The notes under the pieces are model-generated. The model was not told the origin of the DNA. It did not search any database and saw only the letters and a list, made by a program, of their open reading frames with translations. A program made the position numbers and the translations under genes. 64,000 nucleotides of DNA from Nannochloris sp. 'desiccata' (lineage: Eukaryota; Chlorophyta; Trebouxiophyceae; Chlorellales; Chlorellaceae): contig JAGTXX020000009.1 in assembly GCA_019044685.2 (NCBI GenBank), positions 1-64,000 on the forward strand, read 5' to 3'. Below, piece after piece: positions 20,361 through 30,144 of this stretch. Every line of letters begins with the position of its first letter. The stretch's first letter is position 1.

Positions 20361-23148
20361 AATGCACAGAAATGGCATTACAGCTCAGCTGCGCGGGTCT
20401 ATAGTCTCACTGACACATAGGAACGACCATTTAGCGCGCTGCACAGCAGCAGCAGCTGCATTTACCTGGTGATCAAGCCAGGAATTGCTGTAGCTCCGGA
20501 TAACTGTACAGGACGTCCAAAAAATGAAGAAGAATGGTTTAGCAAGCTCGAAAAAGAAATATCTGAAGCTAAAGATTTAGGAGAAGTGCTGGTGGCTGGT
20601 GATTTTAATGCCCGCATCGGTGCTGCATCTGAATTTAACCGCCTCGATGTTGATGGCTCTAACGCTGACGCTGAAGTTGATACCACAATCATGGAAAATG
20701 ATTTATCAAACACATCTGATCTAAGATTTAGTGTAGATGGTACAGTTTCCTCTAGAGGTGGTATTCTGCTTGATATGTGCGAGATGACTGGGTTACGAGT
20801 CGTCAACGGCAGAGTGGCGGGAGATATCCCTGCTGCTGTGACCAGCTTAGGTAATGGTGATGGTAAAAGTAAATCAGTAATTGATTTATTTTGGCTTGCC
20901 CTACTGTATTTGAACGCATTGAGTCGTTAAAAGTTGGTGGTAAGCTCAGAGCAAAATCAGATCATTTGGCGGTAACGCTTACGATGGCAAGAACCATTGA
21001 AATCGGAGCAGAAGAGCAGGAAGCAGCAGCGACTACTGATATGTTGGATTCTACTTCAACATCAACAATAGAAACTGGTGATGAGTATATTATCGATGCT
21101 GCCCTGCTGCCTGTGTTTGCTGAAAAAATTGCAGCAGCAGCAGCGCCACTGCTTGAACAGATTTGCATTGCAGCAACGGCCGCTGCTGAATTAAAAGACG
21201 CAGATATGCTGGATAAGGCTGTGGATGACTACAATAGAGTAGTATCTAATGCATGTGCAGATGCTGGAATGAGAAAAAAGGGTGTTGTCACAGATAAAGA
21301 TCGCTGGGCAAAATCAATAAACAAGTCACCGCTTCCAATACGACAACAAGCAAGAGCAGCCAAACGAGCTCGGAAAAGGATGCTGAGAAAGTGTGATATA
21401 GGGGCATTAGCTAATGCACAAAAGAAACTGCGTAAAGTGACAGATAAATCCAGAAAAGCTCGAAGGGAAATTGGAGTAAAGCGCCTCGAGCGGTTGCTAA
21501 AAGATGACCCTAGGCGTTTCTATAAATATTATAGAAAGCCTCCCTCTCCTACTCTGGTGTCAAATGGTGAATTAAGTAAACACTCTGAAAACCTTTTAGG
21601 TGCTGAACCACCTGATCTGCCTGTACCTCCAGTTGTACCTGGCACCGTTCCGCCTCCAGAGAATATAGAAGGGTTGCTACAAACTCCTTTCTCAATGGAA
21701 GAACTTTCACCAGTGCTGAAAAAGATTAAGAATCAAGCTGGTATGATTGGTACATTGAGGCCTGAGCTGTTGAAAGCATCAGTAGAGCATCTTGGTCCAG
21801 CTATAGTAGAGCTGCTAAACGCCTCGGTGGCAATAGGCAAGCTGCCCAAAGTTTGGGCACTGAGCGCCATTACACCTATAGCCAAGCCAGGGAGTGATCA
21901 TAGAACGTGTGATGGATATCGTGGAATAGCAGTAGGTACTCTAGCTGCCAAACTGTATGGTTCTATGCTTGATCACAGAATTGATGGCTGGGCGGAGGCG
22001 AGCGGTATTCGAGCAAAGGGTCAGTTTGGTTTTAGAAAAGGCAAAGGAACTGCCTCAGCGTCCTTTATAGTGCGCACTTTATTTGATCAAGTAAGAACCC
22101 AGAAAGGTGGTAGGCTGTACACATGCTTTGTTGATTTTAAGAAAGCATACGATTCAGTTCCCCGCCACTTGCTCTGGGCGAAACTTGAGCGCAGAGGAGT
22201 GACTGGCTGGGTTCTGGATGCTATAAAAGCCATGTATGCTGATGTTCCTATGTGTGTGAAGTCGTCTACAGGTCTAGGAAAAGTTTTTCAATCAAATTTA
22301 GGGGTGAAGCAGGGTTGCCCACTAAGCCCACTTTTATTTGGTCTTTACCTAGATGACTGGGATGCTGAGCTTAAAGCAGCTTCTGAAGCTCCTGATGATG
22401 AATCAGACAAGTTTGATTTCCCTAATTTAGCTGGAGAAGATCTTCGCAGCTTGATGTATGCTGATGATTTGATGCAGGCGGCAACGTCGATTGACGGTCT
22501 CCGCAAGCAAATGGCACTGCTGGAGGACTTTTCTGCTCGCTGGGGCCTCACTATTAACGCTTCTAAAACTAAAGTGATGGTTTTTAGCAGACTCAATTCT
22601 CCACATGTAGCAAAAACAGCTGTGCTGAAAATTGGCGGCGAGGTGGTGGAGGTAGTGGAAAGATTTAAATATCTTGGTACTATTTTTCATTGCTCTCAGA
22701 TGCTATCTAGACATGCTGTACCTGCTAGAGCATATAATGGCCGTAGAGCATACCATATTTCCAGAAGAAGGCTGGCTGAGCTGCAACTCGGTGGTGGACT
22801 TGAGATTAATTTCAGACTTTTTGATGTGATGGTTGACTCTGTACTTGGCTATGGCGCTGAGGTCTGGGCTCCTGAGCTCCTATGCAATGATCCTTTAAGC
22901 AATGATTGTGAACGTGTTCATTTATTTGCTCTGAAGTGGTTACTAGGAGTAAGGAAGAGCACTGCTAGCTGCATTGTTCTTGCAGAAACCGGCCGCTGGC
23001 CCTTGGCTTTCCGTTGGGTCAAAAGGATAGCTAGATTCTATAATGGACTAGTCAAAGCACCAGCTGATAGCATTTTAAAACGTGCTTTCATTGCTAATTG
23101 CCAATTGACATCAAACCCAGCTGAAGGCAGTGCCAAATGTATGGCTGA

Positions 23149-23315
23149 TGTAAGATATTGACCTCTGTCGGTGGCTATAATCAGCAGTTCAGCTTACAGC
23201 AGTTACAGCAACAATAAAAGACCTTCATTAAGATCCCCAATCAGCATTCTAGAAGCATCAGATAAAAATAATAAGATCAGCTTAAAGAAAGTAGGAAAGG
23301 AGGCGCTATGTTACA
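23149..23315 (-). repeat. Chromovirus 3' LTR
   Basis: This 167-bp LTR is identical to 28106-28272. Read on the minus strand it starts TGTAACATAG and ends TTACA. It lies downstream of pol. Confidence 0.95.
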
Positions 23316-23328
23316 CCACCCCCCGTTT
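23316..23328 (-). other. Putative polypurine tract
   Basis: The minus strand has a G-rich run ending GGTGG immediately before the 3' LTR, where plus-strand priming is expected. Confidence 0.65.
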
Positions 23329-23333
23329 AGAAA

Positions 23334-26300
23334 TCAACGTCGTCCTCGACGTTGGGGCAGCTTCTCTAAGTATTCGAGATAAAATTTATTATTTAGCAAG
23401 TTTTCCTCAGGTTCCCAGGTACGTGTTTGATAACCTTTCCATTTAATGCGAAACTCACGAGCATCTTTAGGACCTCTATGAGCAACAATTTGCTCAACTT
23501 CATAAAAAGCATCGCCTCGTTGGTAGTACAGCGGTGGAGGCTCAGAAAAAGCAGCACGCAAAGGGAACTTAGAAGAAGTATTAGGACAGCGTTTTAAAAC
23601 AGACACATGAAAAGTAGTATGCCCTTTAAAAGTAGAAGGCATATCCAAAGTATAAGCAACAGGACCAATTTTCTTTAATATTTTAAAAGGGCCAACAAAC
23701 AACGGCTTCAGCTTAGGTGGATTCGAACCATCCAAAGAAAGATTTCTAGAATTCAATAAAACTTCATCACCAACATCAAAAGAAACATCAACTCGTTTTT
23801 TATTAGAATAGAAGGCTTGCCGAGCTTGTGCAGCGTTTAACAACTCAGAAACTTTAGAAATAATCTGCTCATGACGCTCTCGGAACCGCTCTACTGAAAC
23901 CGGAACAGCACGACTGTCCTCAGCAACATAGGATGCAGGTAATTTAGGAGTGCGACCATAAACAACAGAAAAAGGACGTGATTTCAAAGAAGCATTAACA
24001 GCAGTATTATAAGCAAAGGCAGCTTGGGGAAGAAAGTTAACCCAACTGGCGGGATCGAGTACACAAAAAGAACGAAGCATCTCCTCTAAAACACGATTAA
24101 TGCGCTCAGTCTGGCCATCAGTTTGAGGGTGATAAGATGTAGAAAGCTTCAAACGAGTACCAACAGAAGACCAGAGCGATTGCCAAAAAGAAGAAATGAA
24201 CTTAGAATCTCGATCAGAAACAATAGAAGAAGGACAGCCATGACGACACAAAATATTTTTATAAAATAAAGTGGCAATGTCCTCAGCAGAAGCAGTAGTA
24301 AAAGTAGGAACAAATTCAACATATTTAGAAAATCTATCAACAACAACCATAACAGCATCATAACCTTCCTTAGTTTTTGGCAGCTTCACAATAAAATCCA
24401 TAGAAATAGACTCCCAAGGTTCACCAGGACGCTCGAGCGGTTGCAGCAAACCAGCAGGGAAACCCGTGCGAGGCTTGCTTTGCAGGCAGGATTGACAGCC
24501 GCCAACATACTCTTCGACATCTTTAGCAATACCAGGCCAACCAAATTGTTCAATCAAACGGCGTAAAGTGCGATTCGTACCTTGGTGTCCAACCAAAGGC
24601 AAATCATGCATTTCAGAGATCAGCATCTCTCGTAAATTTCCAATTTTAGGCACATACAGCTGCAAGCGACCATTAATAAAACGATATAACAGCTCATTTT
24701 CCCAGAAATAATCAGAAGTACCAGCTTTAATCTTCTCAGCTTCTTGTAGAGCAAATTCATCAAGCTTTAACCCGTCTCTGATCTGTTGAATTAAATCATC
24801 GGCCGGTACAACCAGCGACAAAGCACAGATGCAGTGATCAGGGCGACGGCTCAGGGCATCTGCCACCACATTCTGCTTTCCAGGCTTGTAACGAATATCA
24901 GGAGGACCACCTAACCAACCAGTAATACTACCGAACCAGCGCATAAATTTAGGACTTAGCTCAGTTTGACTGTTCAAATATTGGAGACTCTGGTGGTCGG
25001 TATAAAACAGCGGCGTCGTTCCATTATTCAGGTAGTGCTTCCATTTATAAGCAGTGAGCTTAATGGCCAAAAATTCTTTAGTACGAGCATCGTAATTCAA
25101 CTCAGCACCACGTAACTTCCTAGAAAAGAAAGCAACAGGTCTCAAAGCTTCAGTAGATTCACCAACTTGCAGCAGCACAGCACCAACAGCGACGTTAGAA
25201 GCATCAGTGCACACAACACATTGCTTGCTAGCATCATAGACTTGCAGTACAGGGGAACTAGTAACGGACTTCTTCAACTCTTCAAAAGCATGGGTATGTA
25301 GCGGAGTCCAAAGAAAACGTAGACTTTTCTTTGTCAACTCATTCAGCGGGGCAGCAATATGGGCGTAGTGTTTAATAAAATGCCTATAAAAACCAGTTAA
25401 ACCAAGGAAACCACGTACCTCAGTGGCATTACTAGGCGTAGGCCACTCCAACACAGCTTTGACTTTATCTTCAGCCATCTTCACACCATTACCAGAGACA
25501 ACAAAACCCAAATACTCAACCTCAGCTTGGAAGAAAGAACACTTGGACAGCTTGGCAATTAAATTATGTTCTTTCAACCTATCCAGCACCAGCCTAACAT
25601 GTTTTTCATGTTCTTCTTCATCTTTAGAAAAGATTAGGATATCATCCAAGTAAACCAGCACGAAATCGTAAAGGTAGTCTTTAAAAATCTCCATCATCAG
25701 CCTACTAAAAGTAGCGGGGGCGTTACTCAGACCGAACGGCATCACCAGAAATTCATACAGCCCAAAGGTAGTAGTAAAAGCAGTTTTGGTAACATCTTCT
25801 CCAGCAACAGCAATTTGGTAGTAACCAGAATGTAAATCAATCTTGGAAAATACTTTAGCTCCATGTAATCTTCGAATTTGGTCTTCAGGGATCGGCAGCG
25901 CATGCTCGTCTCGGATAGTAACTTTATTCAGCCCTCGATAATCAACACAGAAACGTAGAGTGCCATCCTTCTTAGGTACAAACAGCACAGGTGCAGCCCA
26001 AGGTGATTTGGAAGGACGAATCAACCCTAAATCTGACAGCTCTTTTAATCTCTTCTTCAGCTCATCTTCTTCAGCCACCGACAACCTGTATGGGGCCCGG
26101 TGTACAGGCGTAGCGCCCTTCTGCAGTTTAATTTCGTGAACAATAGCTCGATCAGGTGGCAATCCAGGAGGATTAGGGGGAAATACAGTATCATAGTCTT
26201 TAAGGAGTTGAGGTACCCTCTCTGATGAAGTACCAGCTCCTAAGACAGCAGCAGAGACAGCAGCAGCAATAGAAGCACCAGCAGGCGCACGTTTCTCACT

Positions 26301-26933
26301 TTCCAGCTCCACCATGAACAGCTCTTCTACATGCTCACCAGCAACCATATAACATGTATCCCACACAGAATCATCTTGTCGTAACAGCTTTTTGAAACTC
26401 TTCTTACTCAGCAACCAATCAGGGCGTCGTACAGCTCTTCTTTCTTTAGCAGCGCTGGTGACAGATTTGACCTTTTTGACTCGGCCATTTTGCAGCACAG
26501 TAAGGTCACCAGTATCCCAATCAGGTATAACAGCATTTCGTTGCAGCCAAGGTAATCCAAGGATAACATCATACTGCGGCATAGGTATGACACGCAGGTT
26601 CAGCACTTCAGTAACACAGCCCAGCTTCAGCTTCGCATTTTTCAGCACTCGCTCGCAAGCGACACGTCGACCATCAACCACTTTGACATTGAGGGACGCA
26701 GCAGCAACAGTTTTCAGCTTATTTTTCGTCACAAACGACTCAGAGACAGCATCTAGACTTGATCCACAGTCTACCAGCACTCGAACTTTCTTGTTTACGA
26801 GCTCAGCATCATAAATAGTAGTCAGCGGTGAGGCATCTTTGACCTCGTTTTCAGCAAAGTATAGCTCAGATGTCCAGCCAACTCCAGTCTCGGTTGGAAG
26901 ACTAAAACTAGAGAGAGTATTCATTTCCAGCAT
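23334..26933 (-). CDS. Chromovirus Pol (PR-RT-RNaseH-IN-chromodomain)
   Basis: The product is 1199 aa from an ATG; the frame is open further upstream to about 27054. In order: aspartic protease (LVDCGSS, about residue 54); reverse transcriptase with KKDGTLRFCVDYRGLN and catalytic YLDD; RNase H (CTDASN, YTDHQSL); integrase with its HHCC zinc domain (GHQGTNRTL ... CQSCLQSK) and a D,D-35-E-type core (SMDFIVKLP, VSDRDSKF); and a C-terminal chromodomain (VEQIVAHRG ... FRIKWKGY ... WEPEENL). The chromodomain identifies a chromovirus and may steer integration to particular chromatin. No stop or frameshift seen, so it may be active. Confidence 0.95.
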   Translation of the reverse strand: MLEMNTLSSFSLPTETGVGWTSELYFAENEVKDASPLTTIYDAELVNKKVRVLVDCGSSLDAVSESFVTKNKLKTVAAASLNVKVVDGRRVACERVLKNAKLKLGCVTEVLNLRVIPMPQYDVILGLPWLQRNAVIPDWDTGDLTVLQNGRVKKVKSVTSAAKERRAVRRPDWLLSKKSFKKLLRQDDSVWDTCYMVAGEHVEELFMVELESEKRAPAGASIAAAVSAAVLGAGTSSERVPQLLKDYDTVFPPNPPGLPPDRAIVHEIKLQKGATPVHRAPYRLSVAEEDELKKRLKELSDLGLIRPSKSPWAAPVLFVPKKDGTLRFCVDYRGLNKVTIRDEHALPIPEDQIRRLHGAKVFSKIDLHSGYYQIAVAGEDVTKTAFTTTFGLYEFLVMPFGLSNAPATFSRLMMEIFKDYLYDFVLVYLDDILIFSKDEEEHEKHVRLVLDRLKEHNLIAKLSKCSFFQAEVEYLGFVVSGNGVKMAEDKVKAVLEWPTPSNATEVRGFLGLTGFYRHFIKHYAHIAAPLNELTKKSLRFLWTPLHTHAFEELKKSVTSSPVLQVYDASKQCVVCTDASNVAVGAVLLQVGESTEALRPVAFFSRKLRGAELNYDARTKEFLAIKLTAYKWKHYLNNGTTPLFYTDHQSLQYLNSQTELSPKFMRWFGSITGWLGGPPDIRYKPGKQNVVADALSRRPDHCICALSLVVPADDLIQQIRDGLKLDEFALQEAEKIKAGTSDYFWENELLYRFINGRLQLYVPKIGNLREMLISEMHDLPLVGHQGTNRTLRRLIEQFGWPGIAKDVEEYVGGCQSCLQSKPRTGFPAGLLQPLERPGEPWESISMDFIVKLPKTKEGYDAVMVVVDRFSKYVEFVPTFTTASAEDIATLFYKNILCRHGCPSSIVSDRDSKFISSFWQSLWSSVGTRLKLSTSYHPQTDGQTERINRVLEEMLRSFCVLDPASWVNFLPQAAFAYNTAVNASLKSRPFSVVYGRTPKLPASYVAEDSRAVPVSVERFRERHEQIISKVSELLNAAQARQAFYSNKKRVDVSFDVGDEVLLNSRNLSLDGSNPPKLKPLFVGPFKILKKIGPVAYTLDMPSTFKGHTTFHVSVLKRCPNTSSKFPLRAAFSEPPPLYYQRGDAFYEVEQIVAHRGPKDAREFRIKWKGYQTRTWEPEENLLNNKFYLEYLEKLPQRRGRR

Positions 26934-27031
26934 ATTTATTTCCAGCCCAGCATTTTTGTCGGCTTGTAAAGGCCAACTAAAGGAAACGGGACAGCACCTA
27001 CTGGGAGTGCGGCCCAGCTTCTCGGCAGCTC

Positions 27032-28012
27032 TCAGTTGCCGCCTGCCCCGTCCTTACTCTTGGAGGGGCAGTTGCTCGACATATGGCCAGGACCACGGCA
27101 GACAAAGCATAATTTTTGATGTAACAGGAACTCCTTCAACTTCTCATGCAAAGGAGCTTTGAGAGCGGCGACGCTCTCCGGCTTGTAAGGACCATCCTTC
27201 AGATTGACAGGCTCCAGCTTCCTCAGCATACTTTCAAAGTGAACATCTCTATGACCTTTATTACCACCACGTGAGCCATAAGAAGCATCTTCTTTACCAG
27301 CAGGGCGTCCATTAGCAGGCTTACGTTGCTGCTTTTGCTGACGGGAATTTCCACCCAGCGGCATCACATGCTTCACCAGCTTAGGCAGCTCCATAGACTC
27401 AAATTCCTGAGCATACATTGACTGGAACAATGAAGATACGTCGTAATCCAATGCAGCTACAAAGAAAAGGTTGCGCAGGCTCTTGTCCAGGGGTGTAGGT
27501 AAATCAGCGAGAATCTTCTCAAATTCAGCGACTCCATTAGCAAGATAATCCTTGTGTAAACGTAGTTTCTTCAGCTTAATCACAGCAGCCAAGCGCGGAT
27601 TCTCTGGATCTCGGAATTGGTCAAACCAAGGCTTCATACTAGCCCAAGAAACCTTCAACTCAGGGTTTTGTTTCACAGAAACATTCCATCGCTTGGTGAT
27701 GGTACTGCCCAGCGCCATTTGAACACAACGGCTTTGCAACCGTGCAGGGGTGTCAGGGACAATATCGTTGAAAACAGCATCAACATGATCGATAAACGCA
27801 TCAGTCTTATCAACCTCGCCATCGAATTGTCCATCCTTAGCGATCAGCTTCGTCACAGCTTTCACCAACTGCAGGTCCTTCAGAGACTTCGAAGCTTCTG
27901 GAGCTCCCTGGCTTCCAAGCTCCAAATCTTCTTCTTCATCGCTCATAAAGTGTTGCTCTTCGTTTTCTTGGCTCATGATTGATGTTTCAGCACCACTACG
28001 GGTTGTTACCAT
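27032..28012 (-). CDS. Chromovirus Gag
   Basis: The product is 326 aa from the ATG at 28012. The N-terminal acidic region is followed by a capsid-like segment of the retrotransposon gag type, then a basic stretch and one CCHC zinc knuckle near the C-terminus (CFVCRGPGHMSSNC). The protein should form the particle and package RNA. The pol frame is -1 relative to gag and is open from just upstream of the gag stop, with about 24 nt of overlap, so a -1 frameshift could make Gag-Pol. No canonical slippery heptamer is obvious. Confidence 0.9.
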   Translation of the reverse strand: MVTTRSGAETSIMSQENEEQHFMSDEEEDLELGSQGAPEASKSLKDLQLVKAVTKLIAKDGQFDGEVDKTDAFIDHVDAVFNDIVPDTPARLQSRCVQMALGSTITKRWNVSVKQNPELKVSWASMKPWFDQFRDPENPRLAAVIKLKKLRLHKDYLANGVAEFEKILADLPTPLDKSLRNLFFVAALDYDVSSLFQSMYAQEFESMELPKLVKHVMPLGGNSRQQKQQRKPANGRPAGKEDASYGSRGGNKGHRDVHFESMLRKLEPVNLKDGPYKPESVAALKAPLHEKLKEFLLHQKLCFVCRGPGHMSSNCPSKSKDGAGGN

Positions 28013-28090
28013 GCAAAGATAGGGGCTACTAGGTCAGTTCAGAATTTGGGGATGTCTCGATTATAATGAGGTAATCTTTTCCCAAACTTC

Positions 28091-28104
28091 CCAAGCTGAG
28101 ACCA
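28091..28104 (-). other. Putative primer-binding site
   Basis: One base after the 5' LTR the minus strand reads TGGTCTCAGCTTGG, the expected position and TGG start for priming by a tRNA 3' end. It differs from the common initiator-Met type (TGGTATCAGAGC); the tRNA is not identified. Confidence 0.6.
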
Positions 28105-28105
28105 G

Positions 28106-28272
28106 TGTAAGATATTGACCTCTGTCGGTGGCTATAATCAGCAGTTCAGCTTACAGCAGTTACAGCAACAATAAAAGACCTTCATTAAGATCCCCAATCA
28201 GCATTCTAGAAGCATCAGATAAAAATAATAAGATCAGCTTAAAGAAAGTAGGAAAGGAGGCGCTATGTTACA
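28106..28272 (-). repeat. Chromovirus 5' LTR
   Basis: This 167-bp LTR is identical to 23149-23315 and lies upstream of gag on the minus strand. The flanking GCTGA at 28273-28277 matches 23144-23148. Confidence 0.95.
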
Positions 28273-29153
28273 GCTGAGCAGTCTTGGGCAGCACAGCTGC
28301 AGCGTGCTTTTAAGAAATTTGAAGTGCAACTACCTCTGGAGGAGCCTATCGAACTAAATGTGAATGATGTTTGCATCAAGTGGAAGGAATTCTACTTGAA
28401 TAGAGTGCGGACAGAGACTGGAACTAAAATTAAAAAATATGTTCATGAAGTCAGAAATGGGCTGCCGGAGTACGAAGCCGCTCCTTACTTGGGAGTGTCT
28501 GCGGTCAGTGACAGGCGAGCAATGACACAAGCAATGACTGGATCTCATTTTCTGATGGAAGAAGTAGGGAGATGGAATCAGTTGGCAAAAGAAGACAGAG
28601 TATGCAAACAATGTGCTGAAAAAGAAGTTAAAACCGTCGAGACGGCCGAACATTTGTTTTTCCACTGTCCTAGTTATGATGATATTAGGGCAGATTTTCC
28701 TTGTTTAGACTTCACACTAACTAATTTGCACGAGTTCTCAATGCAGCAGCCAACCCAAATTACCAGGTTTGGCAAGAAATGTTTTGAACTGCATCAAGAA
28801 CTCAACCCGCTGTCGAGGCGGTAATATCGTTTTCATCAAATCCTTTTTCTATTTGATCCCATAATTCAAGGGTGATTACTAGACCATTGTGGTCTATTTG
28901 TTTTGTTTTGACTAATTTTATAGATGATTTAGTGATGTGGAAGCTGTGTGGTGGGTAGCTTCTAGGGGTTCTCAATTAACGGAGCGGTTTCTTCCTCTTT
29001 TTAGCTTCATTTTCTCTGCCCTTTTCCCCCTTGATGAAGCCAAAGAAACTTGCATACCTCCGTAGCAGAATTTGAGAGGTTGTACTGCTAGAGCCCTGAG
29101 TGATAAAATGATATGAAATCATGAGAGATCACTTATGTAACAAGTTCAAGTTC

Positions 29154-29500
29154 AACAAGTTCTTGATTCCAAAATTGGCCGTGATTTCCTCAATCTGATC
29201 ATTACCGCTCCGCAAACTGCATTAGGGGCTATTTCTCGTACAGAGACAGCAGTTTCAAGTACTCCAGCGCCAATAATGTCTACGCTCATAGCCTGACAAG
29301 CAATAGCAGCTCTTCTATTCCACTGAACCAGCCAAAATAGCCACCAGCGAGAAAATGCTCGGCCACAGCGGCGCACACAATCAGCTAAATGGCAATTTTG
29401 GAATACTGTAGCTTCCTTCTCCGCTATTTTCTCGCCCACAAATATCACTCGTATACGTGCTATCCCAAACGACCATCTGAACCTCGGTAAGAGTTCAATG
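29154..29500 (-). pseudogene. Possible gene remnant next to LINE-2 tail
   Basis: The minus strand is open from about 29497 to 29152 with amino-acid composition resembling real protein (FVGEKIAEKEATVFQN, RWWLFWLVQWNRRAA). There is no ATG at the open end, and a possible acceptor AG lies just upstream. It runs into the LINE-2 tail. I do not recognise it; it may be an exon of a gene broken by the LINE insertion. Confidence 0.3.
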
Positions 29501-30144
29501 CTGGAGCCTGCGATAAATTAATTAGATGAAGTAATATTTATTTAATACATATATCACTCTGAAACTCCGTCGATTCTAATATAGATATAACATATACCTA
29601 TCAGCGCATAGATTTCATCTGCATAATCTATAACGCTGTGCTGAAGAAGGTATCAGACTGCTGTGATTGCATAAATTAAACATATCGCAGGCTTCAAAAC
29701 GCAACTAAAACTATTGCTGACCGAGAGAATATCATCTCACGATACTGTTTAATATACTAATTTAAATAAATACGCTCCTACTTTAACAAATTTAGCTTTT
29801 GTAGAGCAGCTAAAATTCAAACTGTGCAATGCTGCCTTTTCAAAAGAACATCGCACAAATGACTAAAAGGAAGCCCTCCCAGCATCTCTACGGTACTATA
29901 AGAAACCACAAAGTTAATTAAAGGTGCCCACATGATCTGAATTTCCATAATTCTGCTTCACAACGCAGTGAAATTGAGGCTCATTCAGCAACTTGCAACT
30001 TAGTGTAGCTATTTCATTGCTGGTGCGAGCATGCTTCATACATCATAAAGCACTGCATCTGTCAACTGATCCAGCATTTTTGAATGGCGATATTCCAGGA
30101 TTGTGGTTGCGCTGTGCAATGTAAACGCATTTGTTGTAGCATAG
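29501..30144. other. AT-rich spacer; nothing recognised
   Basis: About 640 bp of AT-rich sequence without coding character or obvious repeats separate the remnant from LINE-3. Confidence 0.4.

Larger units (their letters stand above)
23149..28272 (-). mobile_element. Ty3/gypsy chromovirus with identical LTRs
   Basis: The element is 5124 bp, bounded by 167-bp direct repeats beginning TG and ending CA, and flanked by a 5-bp target duplication GCTGA (23144-23148 and 28273-28277). It lies antisense to the LINE it interrupts. It has gag and pol frames, a primer-binding site, a polypurine tract and a C-terminal chromodomain. The LTRs show no difference I could find, which indicates a very recent insertion. 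Confidence 0.96.
20491..28824 (+). pseudogene. LINE-2 ORF2 remnant
   Basis: The endonuclease part (GDFNARIG, GKSKSVIDLF) breaks near 20893, where one T appears to be missing from a T run; the frame then shifts and continues as LACPTVF. The RT is otherwise intact with KKAYDSVPRH, KQGCPLSP and YADD. The coding sequence stops at the insertion (23148) and resumes at 28273, ending with the CCHC region (CKQC...EHLFFHC). It is defective through the deletion, the frameshift and the insertion. Confidence 0.85.
20361..29153 (+). mobile_element. Defective LINE-2, internally deleted and split by a chromovirus
   Basis: Bases 20361-20490 are identical to 4558-4687 of the 5' module. They are joined to the middle of the endonuclease domain, so the rest of the 5' region, all of ORF1 and about 110 codons of ORF2 are missing. 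ORF2 then runs to 23148, is interrupted by the Ty3/gypsy insertion, and resumes at 28273 up to the TAA at 28822-28824. The 3' region ends in AAGTTC repeats. The body is diverged from the full LINE, whereas its 5' piece matches the monomer-bearing module exactly. Confidence 0.85.

Noticed and set aside
23171..23446. Plus-strand ORF over the chromovirus 3' LTR
   Set aside because: It is an LTR and pol antisense shadow without independent coding evidence.
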